From assembly GCF_014489615.1 (NCBI RefSeq), contig NZ_CP060825.1, forward strand, positions 6,308,001 to 6,372,000: a stretch of DNA of 64,000 bases. The letters are read 5' to 3'. Of this stretch, positions 33,126-41,865 are shown one piece after another. The notes below the pieces were generated by a model, which saw only the letters and a list, made by a program, of their open reading frames with translations, had not been told where the DNA came from and did not search any database. This stretch comes from Streptomyces genisteinicus. Its GTDB lineage: Bacteria > Actinomycetota > Actinomycetes > Streptomycetales > Streptomycetaceae. Position numbers and translations under genes: made by a program. Numbering within the stretch: the stretch's first letter is position 1; every line of letters starts with the position of its first letter.

Positions 33126-33665
33126 ATGTTCAGATCAGGGGTGGGGTTCCTCGCGCTGTTCGGCGCGGGGTGGTGGTTCCTGGGGATCGGTTCGCTCGGC
33201 CCGGCGGCGGTGGCGACCGGCGCCGTCGCGGGCTGTGCCGTGGCGGCGGCACTGATGTTCGCCGCGCGGCGGCTGCTGCCCGAGTCGGCGGGCGGTCCGC
33301 CGCCACCGGCGCAGCGGCGCCGCTTCGCGCAGGTCAACGCCGTGCAGTGGCTGCTGATCGCGGGCATCGCGGTGGGGTGCAGGCGCGGCGGCGTGCCGGA
33401 GCTGATCCCGCCGCTGGTCGCCCTGGTGGTCGGCCTCCACTTCGTGCCGCTCGCCGCGGCCTTCGGGCAGCCCCGGCTGCGGCTGCCGGCGGCGCTGCTC
33501 TGCCTCGTCGGCGCGGCCGGACTGGCGCTCGCCCTCACCGGCGGCTCCGCCGCCGGCGTGCGCACCGTGGTCGGGCTGGGGTGCGCGGTGTCGCTCTGGG
33601 TGACGGCCGTGCTCACCGTCCGCGCGGACCGGGTCGTGCCCGGTCGCGCGGTCCCGGGCGGCTGA
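33126..33665 (+). CDS. Small polytopic membrane protein of unknown function
   Basis: 179 residues with about five hydrophobic segments (FLALFGAGWWFLGIG, AAVATGAVAGCAVAAALMF, QWLLIAGIAVG, LVALVVGLHFVPLAAAF, AALLCLVGAAGLALAL, VGLGCAVSLWVTAVL) and a basic, Pro-rich cytoplasmic loop near residue 60. Not recognised as a named family. It follows the HEAT-repeat gene by 31 bp and may be cotranscribed. The 230 bp after it contain two imperfect copies of a 30-bp block (around 33816 and 33864). Confidence 0.7.
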   Translation: MFRSGVGFLALFGAGWWFLGIGSLGPAAVATGAVAGCAVAAALMFAARRLLPESAGGPPPPAQRRRFAQVNAVQWLLIAGIAVGCRRGGVPELIPPLVALVVGLHFVPLAAAFGQPRLRLPAALLCLVGAAGLALALTGGSAAGVRTVVGLGCAVSLWVTAVLTVRADRVVPGRAVPGG

Positions 33666-33895
33666 GTTCCGGACGGGACGGCTGCCCGCCGGGTGCGGTG
33701 CGGGGGCGGGGGACCGGCTCACGGTCCGCGGGGGTCCCGCCGGGGCGGCGGGCCGCGGCGGGCCCCCGCCCCCGCTCCTGGACCGCCCCGCGCGGCAGGC
33801 GCGAGCCCCCGGGCCCGGCCGGTCGCCGGTGGCCGTGTGGTGTGTGCCGCGCGGAGGACGGCGGGCCGGTCGCCGTGTGGTGCGTGCCGCGCCGC

Positions 33896-34411
33896 TCAGA
33901 CCAGCCGGCGCGTGTAGCGGACCTCGGGGACGCGGGTGCCGTCCACCTCGAAGGGCTCCTCCGTGCCGTCCGGGAGGAACCCGGCGCGCTCGTAGAACCG
34001 CCGGGCGCGCGCGTTCTCCTTGAGCACCCACAGCTCCATCCGCACGAAGCCCCTGGTGCGGGCCCGGCCGGTGACCTCGGCCATCAGCGCGTGGCCGACG
34101 CCGGACGATATCCGCTCGGGGAGCACGTAGATCGCGTAGAGCTCGCAGCCGTCGGCCGTCGCGTCCGGTGCGCGGGAGGGGCCGTAGCAGGCCCAGCCGA
34201 TCACGTCGCCGTGCTGCTCCGCGACGACGTTCACCGTGCCCGCGGCGCCGGCCAGGTCCCCGTGCCGGCGGGCGGCGTCCGCGGCCGCGTCCATGAAGTC
34301 GAGATGCGACTGCGGCAGCAGGCCCGCGTACGCGTGGAGCCGCCCGCCGACCCGGATGGCGGCGACCGCCTCCCGGTCGCCGTCCGTCATGTCGCGCACC
34401 ATCACCGTCAT
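33896..34411 (-). CDS. GNAT-family N-acetyltransferase
   Basis: 171 residues. Acetyl-CoA-binding core LYAIYVLPERISSGVGHALMAEVTGRARTRGF (R/Q-x-x-G-x-G/A motif A) and motif B LWVLKENARARRFYERAGF-PDG. Belongs to the large small-molecule/protein acetyltransferase group; substrate unknown. ATG at 34411. Confidence 0.9.
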   Translation of the reverse strand: MTVMVRDMTDGDREAVAAIRVGGRLHAYAGLLPQSHLDFMDAAADAARRHGDLAGAAGTVNVVAEQHGDVIGWACYGPSRAPDATADGCELYAIYVLPERISSGVGHALMAEVTGRARTRGFVRMELWVLKENARARRFYERAGFLPDGTEEPFEVDGTRVPEVRYTRRLV

Positions 34412-34488
34412 CGCCTCGCGCCCCTCGCCCTTCCGGTACCGGACGCCGCACCGTCCGCCGGACTTCCTTCACGCTACGCAACAAGCCG

Positions 34489-35535
34489 TCAGAGCAGTGT
34501 CAGCTGTGTCGGCTCCGGCCCGGCCCCGTGGTGGCCCGCGCGCGGTGCGTCCGGCTCCGGCGCCTCACGCGACGACGCCCGCGCGGCGGGCCCGATGCCG
34601 TACTCGGCGGCCAGTTCGTGCACCTGCCGGGTGATGCGGCGCTGGTACCACCTCGGAGCGTACGCCCCCTCCGCGTACATGCGCGCGTAGCGTTCCACGA
34701 GGTGCGGGTGGTGGGTGTGCAGCCAGGCCGTGAACCACTCGCGGGCCCCGGGCCGCAGATGGAGCACGAGCGGGGTGACGGAGGTCGCGCCCGCGGCGGC
34801 GACGGCGCGGACGGTGTCGCGCAGCTGCTCCGGGCGGTCGCCCAGGAAGGGGATCACCGGCGCCATCAGCACGCCGCAGCCGATTCCGGCGTCGGCCAGG
34901 GCGCGGACGACGTCGAGCCGGCGTGCGGGCGAGGGCGTGCCGGGCTCCACGGTGCGCCACAGCTCCGTGTCGGTGAAGCCGACGGAGACGGAGATGCCCA
35001 CGTCCGTGACGGCGGCGGCCTGCCGCAGCAGGTCGAGGTCGCGCAGGATCAGCGTGCCCTTGGTGAGCACCGAGAAGGGGTTGGCGTGGTCGCGCAGGGC
35101 CTGGAGGATGCCGGGCATGAGCCGGTAGCGGCCCTCCGCCCGCTGGTAGCAGTCGACGTTGGTGCCCATGGCCACGTGCGCACCCTGCCAGCGGCGGGAG
35201 GAGAGCTGGCGGCGCAGCAGTTCGGGCGCGTTGACCTTCACCACGATCTGGGAGTCGAAGCCGAGTCCGGTGTCCAGGTCGAGGTAGCTGTGGGTCCGGC
35301 GGGCGAAGCAGTACACGCAGGCGTGGGTGCAGCCCCGGTACGGGTTGACCGTCCACTCGAAGGGCATCCGTGACGCGCCGGGGACCCGGTTGAGGATGGA
35401 GCGCGCCCTGACCTCGTGGAACGTGACGCCCCGGAACTCGGGGGAGTCGAACGTGCGGGTCGTGACCGCGGAGGCGCCGAAGAGGGCCGACTCCCCGTTC
35501 ACCGCCGGGTCCTCGGCCAGATCGTCCCAGCGCAT
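34489..35535 (-). CDS. Radical SAM protein, Rv2578c family
   Basis: 348 residues. The [4Fe-4S]/SAM motif CxxxCxxC appears as YRGCTHACVYCFAR around residue 65-75. The N-terminus MRWDDLAEDP, NPYRGC and the C-terminal ARMYAEGAYAP-WYQRRI segment fit the conserved actinobacterial Rv2578c (spore photoproduct lyase-like) family of unknown reaction. ATG at 35535. Divergent from the SRPBCC gene. Confidence 0.88.
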   Translation of the reverse strand: MRWDDLAEDPAVNGESALFGASAVTTRTFDSPEFRGVTFHEVRARSILNRVPGASRMPFEWTVNPYRGCTHACVYCFARRTHSYLDLDTGLGFDSQIVVKVNAPELLRRQLSSRRWQGAHVAMGTNVDCYQRAEGRYRLMPGILQALRDHANPFSVLTKGTLILRDLDLLRQAAAVTDVGISVSVGFTDTELWRTVEPGTPSPARRLDVVRALADAGIGCGVLMAPVIPFLGDRPEQLRDTVRAVAAAGATSVTPLVLHLRPGAREWFTAWLHTHHPHLVERYARMYAEGAYAPRWYQRRITRQVHELAAEYGIGPAARASSREAPEPDAPRAGHHGAGPEPTQLTLL

Positions 35536-35681
35536 CGGGTGTCTCCTCGTCGCCGCAGCCCCGTCGTACCCCTGAATAGAACACCTGTTCCCATGATCGA
35601 TGCAAGCCGGATTTTGGGCGGCGGCGCCCGAGGTGGTTGGCTGGGCCCGTCCCGCTGGAGCGAGAGCTGGAGGAGCAGGCA

Positions 35682-36128
35682 ATGGCGCAGGTCGAGGCCA
35701 CCACGGAACGGATCATCCAGGCGGACGCCGAGACGGTGTTCGACGCCCTGGCCGACTACGAGGGCACCCGCGCGAAGATCCTTCCCGAGCACTTCAGCGA
35801 ATACGAGGTCCGCGAAGGGGGCGACGGCGAGGGCACCCTCGTCCACTGGAAGCTCCAGGCCACCAGCAAGCGCATCCGCGACTGCCTGCTGGAGGTCACC
35901 GAGCCGACCGACGGCGAACTCGTCGAGAAGGACCGCAACTCCTCGATGGTGACCACCTGGCGGGTCACCCCGGCCGGCGAGGGCGCCTCCCGCGCCGTCG
36001 TCACCACCGTGTGGAACGGCGCCGGCGGCGTCGGCGGCTTCTTCGAGCGCACCTTCGCCCCCAAGGGGCTCGCCCGCATCTACGACGCCGTGCTCGCCAA
36101 CCTGGCCGGACAGGTGGAGAAGGCGTAG
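35682..36128 (+). CDS. SRPBCC/START-like polyketide cyclase-type protein
   Basis: 148 residues of the SRPBCC (Bet v1-like) fold, a hydrophobic-ligand-binding cup. The sequence begins MAQVEATTERIIQADAETVF and ends with the long C-terminal helix FAPKGLARIYDAVLANLAGQVEKA. No catalytic residues can be assigned. A GGAGGAG site precedes the ATG at 35682. Confidence 0.82.
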   Translation: MAQVEATTERIIQADAETVFDALADYEGTRAKILPEHFSEYEVREGGDGEGTLVHWKLQATSKRIRDCLLEVTEPTDGELVEKDRNSSMVTTWRVTPAGEGASRAVVTTVWNGAGGVGGFFERTFAPKGLARIYDAVLANLAGQVEKA

Positions 36129-36359
36129 CCGCCACCCGGTCCGGCGGGCCGCGGCCGCGGCTCACCGGATCGGGTGGTCTTCCCCGCGGTGCAGGTGCGC
36201 CCCCGGCGCGCCGCACCGCGGGAAAGCCCCTGATGAGCGCCCCAAGTGCGCCCCTGGCGGGCCCTGTTGGGGCGCTCGCCGCCTCTCCGCCCGAGTTGCT
36301 CCCACTTCCTCCCTGATGCGAAGAATGACCCCGCGCAGGACGACGAGGGGAGCAGACAC

Positions 36360-38774
36360 GTGGGCGGCATCACCCTGGTGAAGGACGGGCAGGCCGGGCC
36401 GGCCGGCGACGCGCCCGCCGGACCTCTGCCGCCTCCGCCCCCGCCCGCGGAACCGGCTCCGCTCAGCCCGCGCCGGGTGCGGCTGGTCTTCCTCGCCCTG
36501 ATGCTCGCGCTGCTGCTCGCCGCGCTGGAGCAGATGATCGTCGCCACCGCGCTGCCGAAGATCGTCGGAGACCTCCAGGGCCTGGACCGGATGTCCTGGG
36601 CGATCACCGCCTATCTGCTGACGGCCACCATCGGTCTGCCGGTCTACGGCAAGCTCGGCGACCTCTTCGGCCGCAAGGGCGTCTTCCAGTTCGCCATCGT
36701 CGTCTTCGTCATCGGCTCCGCACTCGCCGGCTGGTCGCGCACGATGAACGAACTGATCGCCTTCCGGGCCGTCCAGGGCATCGGGGCGGGCGGCCTGATG
36801 ATCGGGGTGCAGGCGATCATCGCCGACATCGTCCCGGCCCGCGAACGCGGCCGGTTCATGGGCCTCATCGGCGCCGCGTTCGGACTCGCCTCGGTCGCCG
36901 GCCCGCTGCTCGGCGGCTTCTTCACCGACCACGCCTCCTGGCGCTGGTGCTTCTGGTTCAACGTGCCCTTCGGGCTCGTCACCCTGCTCGTCACGACCCT
37001 GGCGCTCCGCCTGCCGAAGCCGGCGGCACGCGGCCGGATCGACGTCCTCGGCACGGTCTTCCTGGCCGCCGCCTCCACCTGCCTGGTCCTGCTGACCAGT
37101 TGGGGCGGCACCGAGTACGCCTGGGGGTCGCGCACCGTCCTCGGGCTCGGCGCGGGCGCGCTGCTGAGCACCGTGCTCTTCCTCGCCGTCGAACGCCGCG
37201 CGCCCGAACCCCTCATCCCGCTGCGGCTGTTCCGCGACTCCGTCTTCACGGTCACCTCCCTGGTCGGCGCCGTCGTCGGCATCGCCCTCTTCGGCGCGGC
37301 CAGTTACCTGCCCACCTACCTCCAGATGGTCGACGGCGCCAGCGCCACCGAATCGGGGCTGCTGATGCTGCCGATGATGGGCGGCATCGTGGTGGCCTCC
37401 GTCGTCTCCGGCCAGCTCATCAGCCGCACCGGCCGCTACCGCGTCTACCCGGTGCTCGGCGGCGCGGTCTCCGTCGCCGGGATGTGGCTGCTCTCGCGGC
37501 TGGAGACGGACACCTCGCGCCTGGAGTACAGCGTCTGGCAGGCGGTTCTCGGCCTCGGCATCGGCCTGGTCATGCCCGTGCTCATCCTCGCCGTGCAGAA
37601 CGCCGTGCCGCCGTCCGACCTCGGGACCGCCACCAGCGCCCACAACTACTTCCGCCAGATCGGCGGCAGTGTCGGCGCCGCCGTCTTCGGCACCCTCTTC
37701 GCCGACCGGCTCGCCGACGCGCTCGCCGACCGCCTGCCCGCGGGCGCCGGACTGCCCGACCCCGAGTCGATCACCCCGCAGGCCGTGCACGCCATGCCGC
37801 CCGTCCTGCGCGACGGCTACATCCAGGCCTACGCCGACGCGATGCCCCGCATCTTCCTCTTCCTGGTGCCGGTGCTCGTCCTCGGCCTGGTCCTCGCCTT
37901 CTTCCTCAAGGAGAAACCGCTGGTGTCCCACCACACGCCCGCCGCCGAGCCCACCACCGTCCCGCACGCGCGGGCCGCCGCGCCGGAGCCCGTGCCGGCC
38001 GCCGCGCCCCCCTCGGCGGGCGTCCCCGTCTGCGGTGCCGTGCAGCACCACGACGGCACCAGCGTGCCCCGCGCGGCCCTCACCCTGATCGACGTCCAGG
38101 GGCGGCAGGTCGGACGCGGAGCGAGCGGCGAGGACGGGCGGTACGCGCTGAGCGTCCCCGGACCCGGCCCCTACGTGATGATCGCCGCGGCCGGCGGCCA
38201 CCAGCCGCAGGCCGTGACCGTGACCGTGGGCGAGCGCCCCGTCGACCTCGACGTCGTCCTCGGCGGTGCCGGCCGGCTGGCCGGTTGTGTCCTCACCGCG
38301 GACGGCTCCCCGGTCCGCGACGCGGCCGTGACCCTCACGGACGTCCGGGGCGACGTCGTCGCCTCCACCCGCAGCGGCCGGGAGGGCGGCTACGTCATCA
38401 CCGACCTGGTCGCGGGGGAGTACACCCTCGCCGCCAGCGCGCCCGCGTTCCGGCCGGCCGCGCATCCCGTCAGCGTCCAGTCCTCGCGCGAGACCCGCCA
38501 GGACATCGAACTGGCCGGGGGAGCGGTGCTGCGCGGCACCGTGCGCGCCGGCGACGGGCGGCCCGTCGAGGACGCCAGGGTGACCCTGCTCGACGCGGCG
38601 GGCAACGTCGTCGACACCCTCACCACCCAGGCGGACGGCACCTTCCGCTTCGTCGACCTGTCCTCCGGCGAGTACACCGTCATCGCCGCCGGCTACCCGC
38701 CGGTGGCCACCGTCCTCCAGGTCGCGGGCGGCGGCCGCACCGAACGCGACCTCCAGCTCGGCCACGCCGACTGA
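36360..38774 (+). CDS. DHA2-family MFS exporter fused to three carboxypeptidase-regulatory-like domains
   Basis: 804 residues. Residues 1-40 are Pro-rich; about 40-530 form a 14-helix drug:H+ antiporter of the EmrB/QacA type (LAALEQMIVATALPKIVGDL, GKLGDLFGRKGVF, NYFRQIGGSVGAA). Residues about 555-804 hold three consecutive beta-sandwich CarboxypepD_reg (transthyretin-like) repeats, each with GxV-DG-PV-A-VTL-D and DGxY/F-x-GxYT blocks. Such domains are normally extracellular; after 14 helices the C-terminus would be cytosolic, so topology is open. The GTG at 36360 follows GAGGGGAG. Substrate unknown. Confidence 0.88.
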   Translation: MGGITLVKDGQAGPAGDAPAGPLPPPPPPAEPAPLSPRRVRLVFLALMLALLLAALEQMIVATALPKIVGDLQGLDRMSWAITAYLLTATIGLPVYGKLGDLFGRKGVFQFAIVVFVIGSALAGWSRTMNELIAFRAVQGIGAGGLMIGVQAIIADIVPARERGRFMGLIGAAFGLASVAGPLLGGFFTDHASWRWCFWFNVPFGLVTLLVTTLALRLPKPAARGRIDVLGTVFLAAASTCLVLLTSWGGTEYAWGSRTVLGLGAGALLSTVLFLAVERRAPEPLIPLRLFRDSVFTVTSLVGAVVGIALFGAASYLPTYLQMVDGASATESGLLMLPMMGGIVVASVVSGQLISRTGRYRVYPVLGGAVSVAGMWLLSRLETDTSRLEYSVWQAVLGLGIGLVMPVLILAVQNAVPPSDLGTATSAHNYFRQIGGSVGAAVFGTLFADRLADALADRLPAGAGLPDPESITPQAVHAMPPVLRDGYIQAYADAMPRIFLFLVPVLVLGLVLAFFLKEKPLVSHHTPAAEPTTVPHARAAAPEPVPAAAPPSAGVPVCGAVQHHDGTSVPRAALTLIDVQGRQVGRGASGEDGRYALSVPGPGPYVMIAAAGGHQPQAVTVTVGERPVDLDVVLGGAGRLAGCVLTADGSPVRDAAVTLTDVRGDVVASTRSGREGGYVITDLVAGEYTLAASAPAFRPAAHPVSVQSSRETRQDIELAGGAVLRGTVRAGDGRPVEDARVTLLDAAGNVVDTLTTQADGTFRFVDLSSGEYTVIAAGYPPVATVLQVAGGGRTERDLQLGHAD

Positions 38775-38901
38775 CGCCCCCGGCCGCCGCGCCCGGAGCC
38801 CCCGGGCCGGGCTCCGAGGCGTGCTGGCCCCCGGGGCGCGGGCGTGGTCCGATGGGGGGCGCCTCGGGCGCCGAGCCCACAGCTTCCGGAGGAACCCCGA
38901 C

Positions 38902-39471
38902 ATGACCACACGTTCCGCGCCGTTCGACGAGCTCGACCGCAAGATCGTCGCCGCTCTGGTGGAGAACGCCCGGACCAGTTTCACCGAGATCGGCGCCGCC
39001 ATCGGGCTGTCGGCGACGGCGGTCAAACGCCGCGTGGACCGGCTGCGCGAGGAGGGGGTCATCACCGGGTTCACCACCACCGTCCGCCCCTCGGCGCTGG
39101 GCTGGCGGACCGAGGCGTACGTGGAGGTCTACTGCGACAGCGCCGCCCCGCCGCGCCGTCTGGCCGAGGTGGTGCGCGACTACCCGGAGATCATGGCGGC
39201 GATGACGGTCACCGGGGGAGCCGACGCCCTGCTGCACGTCCGCGCCCGGGACGTCGAGCACTTCGAGGAGGTCCTGGAACGCATCAGGACCGAGCCGTTC
39301 ATCCGCAAGACGATCAGCTACATGGTCCTCTCCCATCTGCTGACCACCAGCCCGGAGGCCGGCGCCGCACTCGCCGCGCCACAGGGCCCCGCCGCACCGG
39401 GAACGGGGCCCGCGGCGCCCTTCCCGGGGGAGCCGCTGCCCCCGTCCGGCGGAGTGTTCCCGCCCCCGTGA
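38902..39471 (+). CDS. Lrp/AsnC-family transcriptional regulator
   Basis: 189 residues. N-terminal AsnC HTH (FDELDRKIVAALVENARTSFTEIGAAIGLSATAVKRRVDRL) and RAM effector domain (VTGGADALLHVRARDVEHFEEVLERI), then a 35-residue Pro/Ala-rich tail. The amino-acid-responsive family fits control of the arginine/ornithine genes that start 154 bp downstream on the same strand. ATG at 38902 after GGAGGAA. Confidence 0.92.
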   Translation: MTTRSAPFDELDRKIVAALVENARTSFTEIGAAIGLSATAVKRRVDRLREEGVITGFTTTVRPSALGWRTEAYVEVYCDSAAPPRRLAEVVRDYPEIMAAMTVTGGADALLHVRARDVEHFEEVLERIRTEPFIRKTISYMVLSHLLTTSPEAGAALAAPQGPAAPGTGPAAPFPGEPLPPSGGVFPPP

Positions 39472-39571
39472 GGGAAACCGGCGCGGAAGGCGCCGACGAC
39501 GCAGCATTCCTGCGCGTACACGCAGGGGACGCCTCTTGTCCCCGGTCCGTCCCGATTCCTACCGTTGGCTT

Positions 39572-39597
39572 GTCACCGGACATGCGTCACCGGATAT
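39572..39597 (+). promoter_or_regulatory. Direct repeat upstream of the amidinohydrolase-rocD pair
   Basis: Two 12-bp copies of GTCACCGGAYAT (39572-39583 and 39586-39597) in the same orientation with a 14-bp period, flanked by TTGTC at 39570 and GACAA at 39601. The block lies 28 bp before the GTG at 39625. It may combine a -35-like TTGTCA with regulator binding; the Lrp protein encoded just upstream is a candidate. Confidence 0.45.
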
Positions 39598-39624
39598 CGC
39601 GACAACGGCAGGAGGACCCCTTCG

Positions 39625-40455
39625 GTGTCAGCACAGCGTGTGCCTCGCGCCAGGCGCTACCTGGTCTGTGAACCCCGCTTCTTCGACGTCAGCTACGCGA
39701 TCAACCCCTGGATGAGCACGGACACCCCGGTCGACCGCGACCTGGCCCGCTCCCAGTGGCAGCACCTCGTCGACACCTACCTCGGACTCGGCCACACCGT
39801 GGACCACGTCGGCCCCGAACCGGGCCTGCCGGACATGGTGTTCGCCGCCAACTCGGCCCTGGTGCTGGACGGCAGGGTCTTCGGCTCACGGTTCCACGCC
39901 CTCGAACGCCGGGGCGAGGAGGCCGCCTACGAGACCTGGTTCAAGGCCGCCGGGTTCACCCTCCAGCAGTCCGTCGCCGTCTGCGAGGGCGAGGGAGACC
40001 TGGTGCCCGTCGGCGGATTCGTCCTCGCCGGCACCGGCTTCCGCACGACGACCGAGGCCCACCGGGAGGTGCAGGAGTACTTCGGCACCCCGGTCGTCTC
40101 CCTGACGCTGGTCGACCCGTACTTCTACCACCTGGACACCGCCCTGTTCGTGCTCGACGACGGCGCGGGCGGCGGACCGGCGAACGTCTGCTACTACCCC
40201 GAGGCGTTCTCCCCGGGCAGCCGCGAGGTGCTGGAGCGCCTGTTCCCCGACGCCGTGACCGCGACCCGCGAGGACGCCGTCGCCTGGGGGCTCAACTCGG
40301 TCTCCGACGGGGTGCACGTGTTCGTCGCCCCGCAGGCCGCCGCCCTCGCCGCCCGGCTCGCCGCCCACGGCTACGTCCCCGTCCCCGTCGACCTGTCGGA
40401 GTTCCACAAGGCCGGCGGCGGCATCAAGTGCTGCACCCAGGAGATCCGCGCATGA
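39625..40455 (+). CDS. Dimethylarginine dimethylaminohydrolase-like amidinohydrolase
   Basis: 276 residues of the pentein fold (DDAH/arginine deiminase superfamily). Substrate-binding DMVFAANSALV, EGEGDLVPVGG, catalytic His in YFYHLDTALF, and C-terminal nucleophile in GGGIKCCTQE (C269 or C270). Expected to release citrulline or ornithine-type products from arginine derivatives. The next gene, ornithine aminotransferase, overlaps by 4 bp, so the physiological role is probably arginine/ornithine breakdown. The GTG at 39625 follows GGAGGA. Confidence 0.88.
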   Translation: MSAQRVPRARRYLVCEPRFFDVSYAINPWMSTDTPVDRDLARSQWQHLVDTYLGLGHTVDHVGPEPGLPDMVFAANSALVLDGRVFGSRFHALERRGEEAAYETWFKAAGFTLQQSVAVCEGEGDLVPVGGFVLAGTGFRTTTEAHREVQEYFGTPVVSLTLVDPYFYHLDTALFVLDDGAGGGPANVCYYPEAFSPGSREVLERLFPDAVTATREDAVAWGLNSVSDGVHVFVAPQAAALAARLAAHGYVPVPVDLSEFHKAGGGIKCCTQEIRA

Positions 40456-41708
40456 CGCTGACACCCGAACGTTCCCCCGGGTCCGCCTCCGCCGCGGGCG
40501 CGCACCCCGCGCGGACGTCCGCCGAGCTGATCCGCGCCGAGCACGACACGCTGGCGCACAACTACCACCCGCTGCCGGTGGTCGTGGCCCGCGCCGAGGG
40601 CGTCTGGGTCGAGGACGTCGAGGGCCGGCGCTACCTCGACCTGCTGGCCGGCTACTCCGCACTCAACTTCGGCCACCGCCACCCCGGCCTGATCGCCGCG
40701 GCCCACCGCCAGCTCGACACCCTCACCCTCACCTCGCGCGCCTTCCACAACGACCGCCTCGCGGGATTCGCCGAGGGACTGGCCGCGCTGACCGGCCTCG
40801 AGATGACGCTGCCGATGAACACCGGCGCCGAAGCCGTCGAGAGCGCCGTCAAGATCGCCCGCAAATGGGCCTACGAGGTCAAGGGCGTCGCCCCCGGCGA
40901 GGCCACGATCGTCGTCGCCGACGGCAACTTCCACGGCCGCACCACCACCATCGTCAGCTTCTCCACCGACGAGAGCGCCCGGGCCGGCTTCGGCCCGTTC
41001 ACCCCCGGCTTCCGGGTTGTCCCCTACAACGACCTGGCAGCCCTGGAAGCCGCCCTCGACGACACCACGGCCGCCGTCCTCGTCGAGCCCATCCAGGGCG
41101 AGGCGGGCGTCCTCATCCCCGACGACGGCTATCTCGCCGGCGTCCGCGAGGCGACCCGCCGGGCCGGCTGCCTGTTCATCGCGGACGAGATCCAGTCCGG
41201 CCTCGGCCGCACCGGCACCACGCTCGCCGTCGACCACGAGTCGGTCCGCCCCGACCTCCTGCTGCTCGGCAAGGCGCTCGGCGGCGGCATCGTGCCCGTG
41301 TCGGCCGTCGTCGGCCGCCGGGACGTCATGTCCGTGCTGCGGCCGGGCGAGCACGGCTCCACGTTCGGCGGCAACCCGCTCGCCGCCGCCGTCGGCTCCG
41401 CTGTCGTGGACCTGCTCGCCACCGGCGAGTTCCAGCGCCGCGCCACCGAACTCGGCGAGGTGCTGCGCGAGGGCCTCACGGCCCTGCTCGGCAGGGGCGT
41501 CACCGGCTTCCGCGCCCGCGGGCTGTGGGCCGGCGTCGACATCGAACCGTCCGTGGGCACCGGCCGCGAGATCAGCGAACGGCTGATGGCCGAAGGCGTG
41601 CTCGTCAAGGACACCCACGGCTCCACGATCCGCATCGCACCGCCGCTCACCGTCACCGCCGACGAACTCCGCGGCGCGCTCGGCTCCCTGGAGAAGGTCC
41701 TCGGCTGA
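40452..41708 (+). CDS. rocD: Ornithine--oxo-acid transaminase
   Basis: 418 residues. PLP-dependent class III aminotransferase converting ornithine and 2-oxoglutarate to glutamate semialdehyde and glutamate. Signatures: NTGAEAVESAVKIARKW, FHGRTTTIVSFSTD, EPIQGEAGV, ADEIQSGLGRTG, and PLP Lys274 in LLLGKALGGG. Its ATG overlaps the stop of the preceding amidinohydrolase. Confidence 0.95.
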   Translation: MTLTPERSPGSASAAGAHPARTSAELIRAEHDTLAHNYHPLPVVVARAEGVWVEDVEGRRYLDLLAGYSALNFGHRHPGLIAAAHRQLDTLTLTSRAFHNDRLAGFAEGLAALTGLEMTLPMNTGAEAVESAVKIARKWAYEVKGVAPGEATIVVADGNFHGRTTTIVSFSTDESARAGFGPFTPGFRVVPYNDLAALEAALDDTTAAVLVEPIQGEAGVLIPDDGYLAGVREATRRAGCLFIADEIQSGLGRTGTTLAVDHESVRPDLLLLGKALGGGIVPVSAVVGRRDVMSVLRPGEHGSTFGGNPLAAAVGSAVVDLLATGEFQRRATELGEVLREGLTALLGRGVTGFRARGLWAGVDIEPSVGTGREISERLMAEGVLVKDTHGSTIRIAPPLTVTADELRGALGSLEKVLG

Positions 41709-41828
41709 CCGGCCGGCGGGGCGTCCGGCATCCCGCCGGGCGCCCCGCCGCCGGTGCGAGCGGGCCCGCCCGGCGGACTCGCGCGCACCGGCCCGCCCAC
41801 CGTCCGCCCTGATCCAATCGGAAGACCT

Positions 41829-41854
41829 TAGACTCCCGTTCGGACCATCCGAAC
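41829..41854 (+). promoter_or_regulatory. 17-bp palindromic operator at the start of the peptidase operon
   Basis: GTTCGGA-cca-TCCGAAC is a perfect inverted repeat at 41838-41854, ending just before the AGGAGC ribosome binding site. A -10-like TAGACT lies at 41829-41834, so the palindrome would straddle the transcription start of a very short leader. This is a typical repressor site; the regulator is not identifiable. Confidence 0.6.
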
Positions 41855-41865
41855 AGGAGCGAGCC

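Noticed and set aside
33816..33898. Two imperfect 30-bp copies around a GTGTGGTGYGTGCCGCGC block
   Set aside because: Only two copies with an indel; too weak to call a regulatory or mobile feature.
36162..39080. 972-residue minus-strand frame opposite the MFS fusion gene
   Set aside because: Antisense shadow of the transporter; no domain signatures and Gly/Arg/Asp-biased composition.
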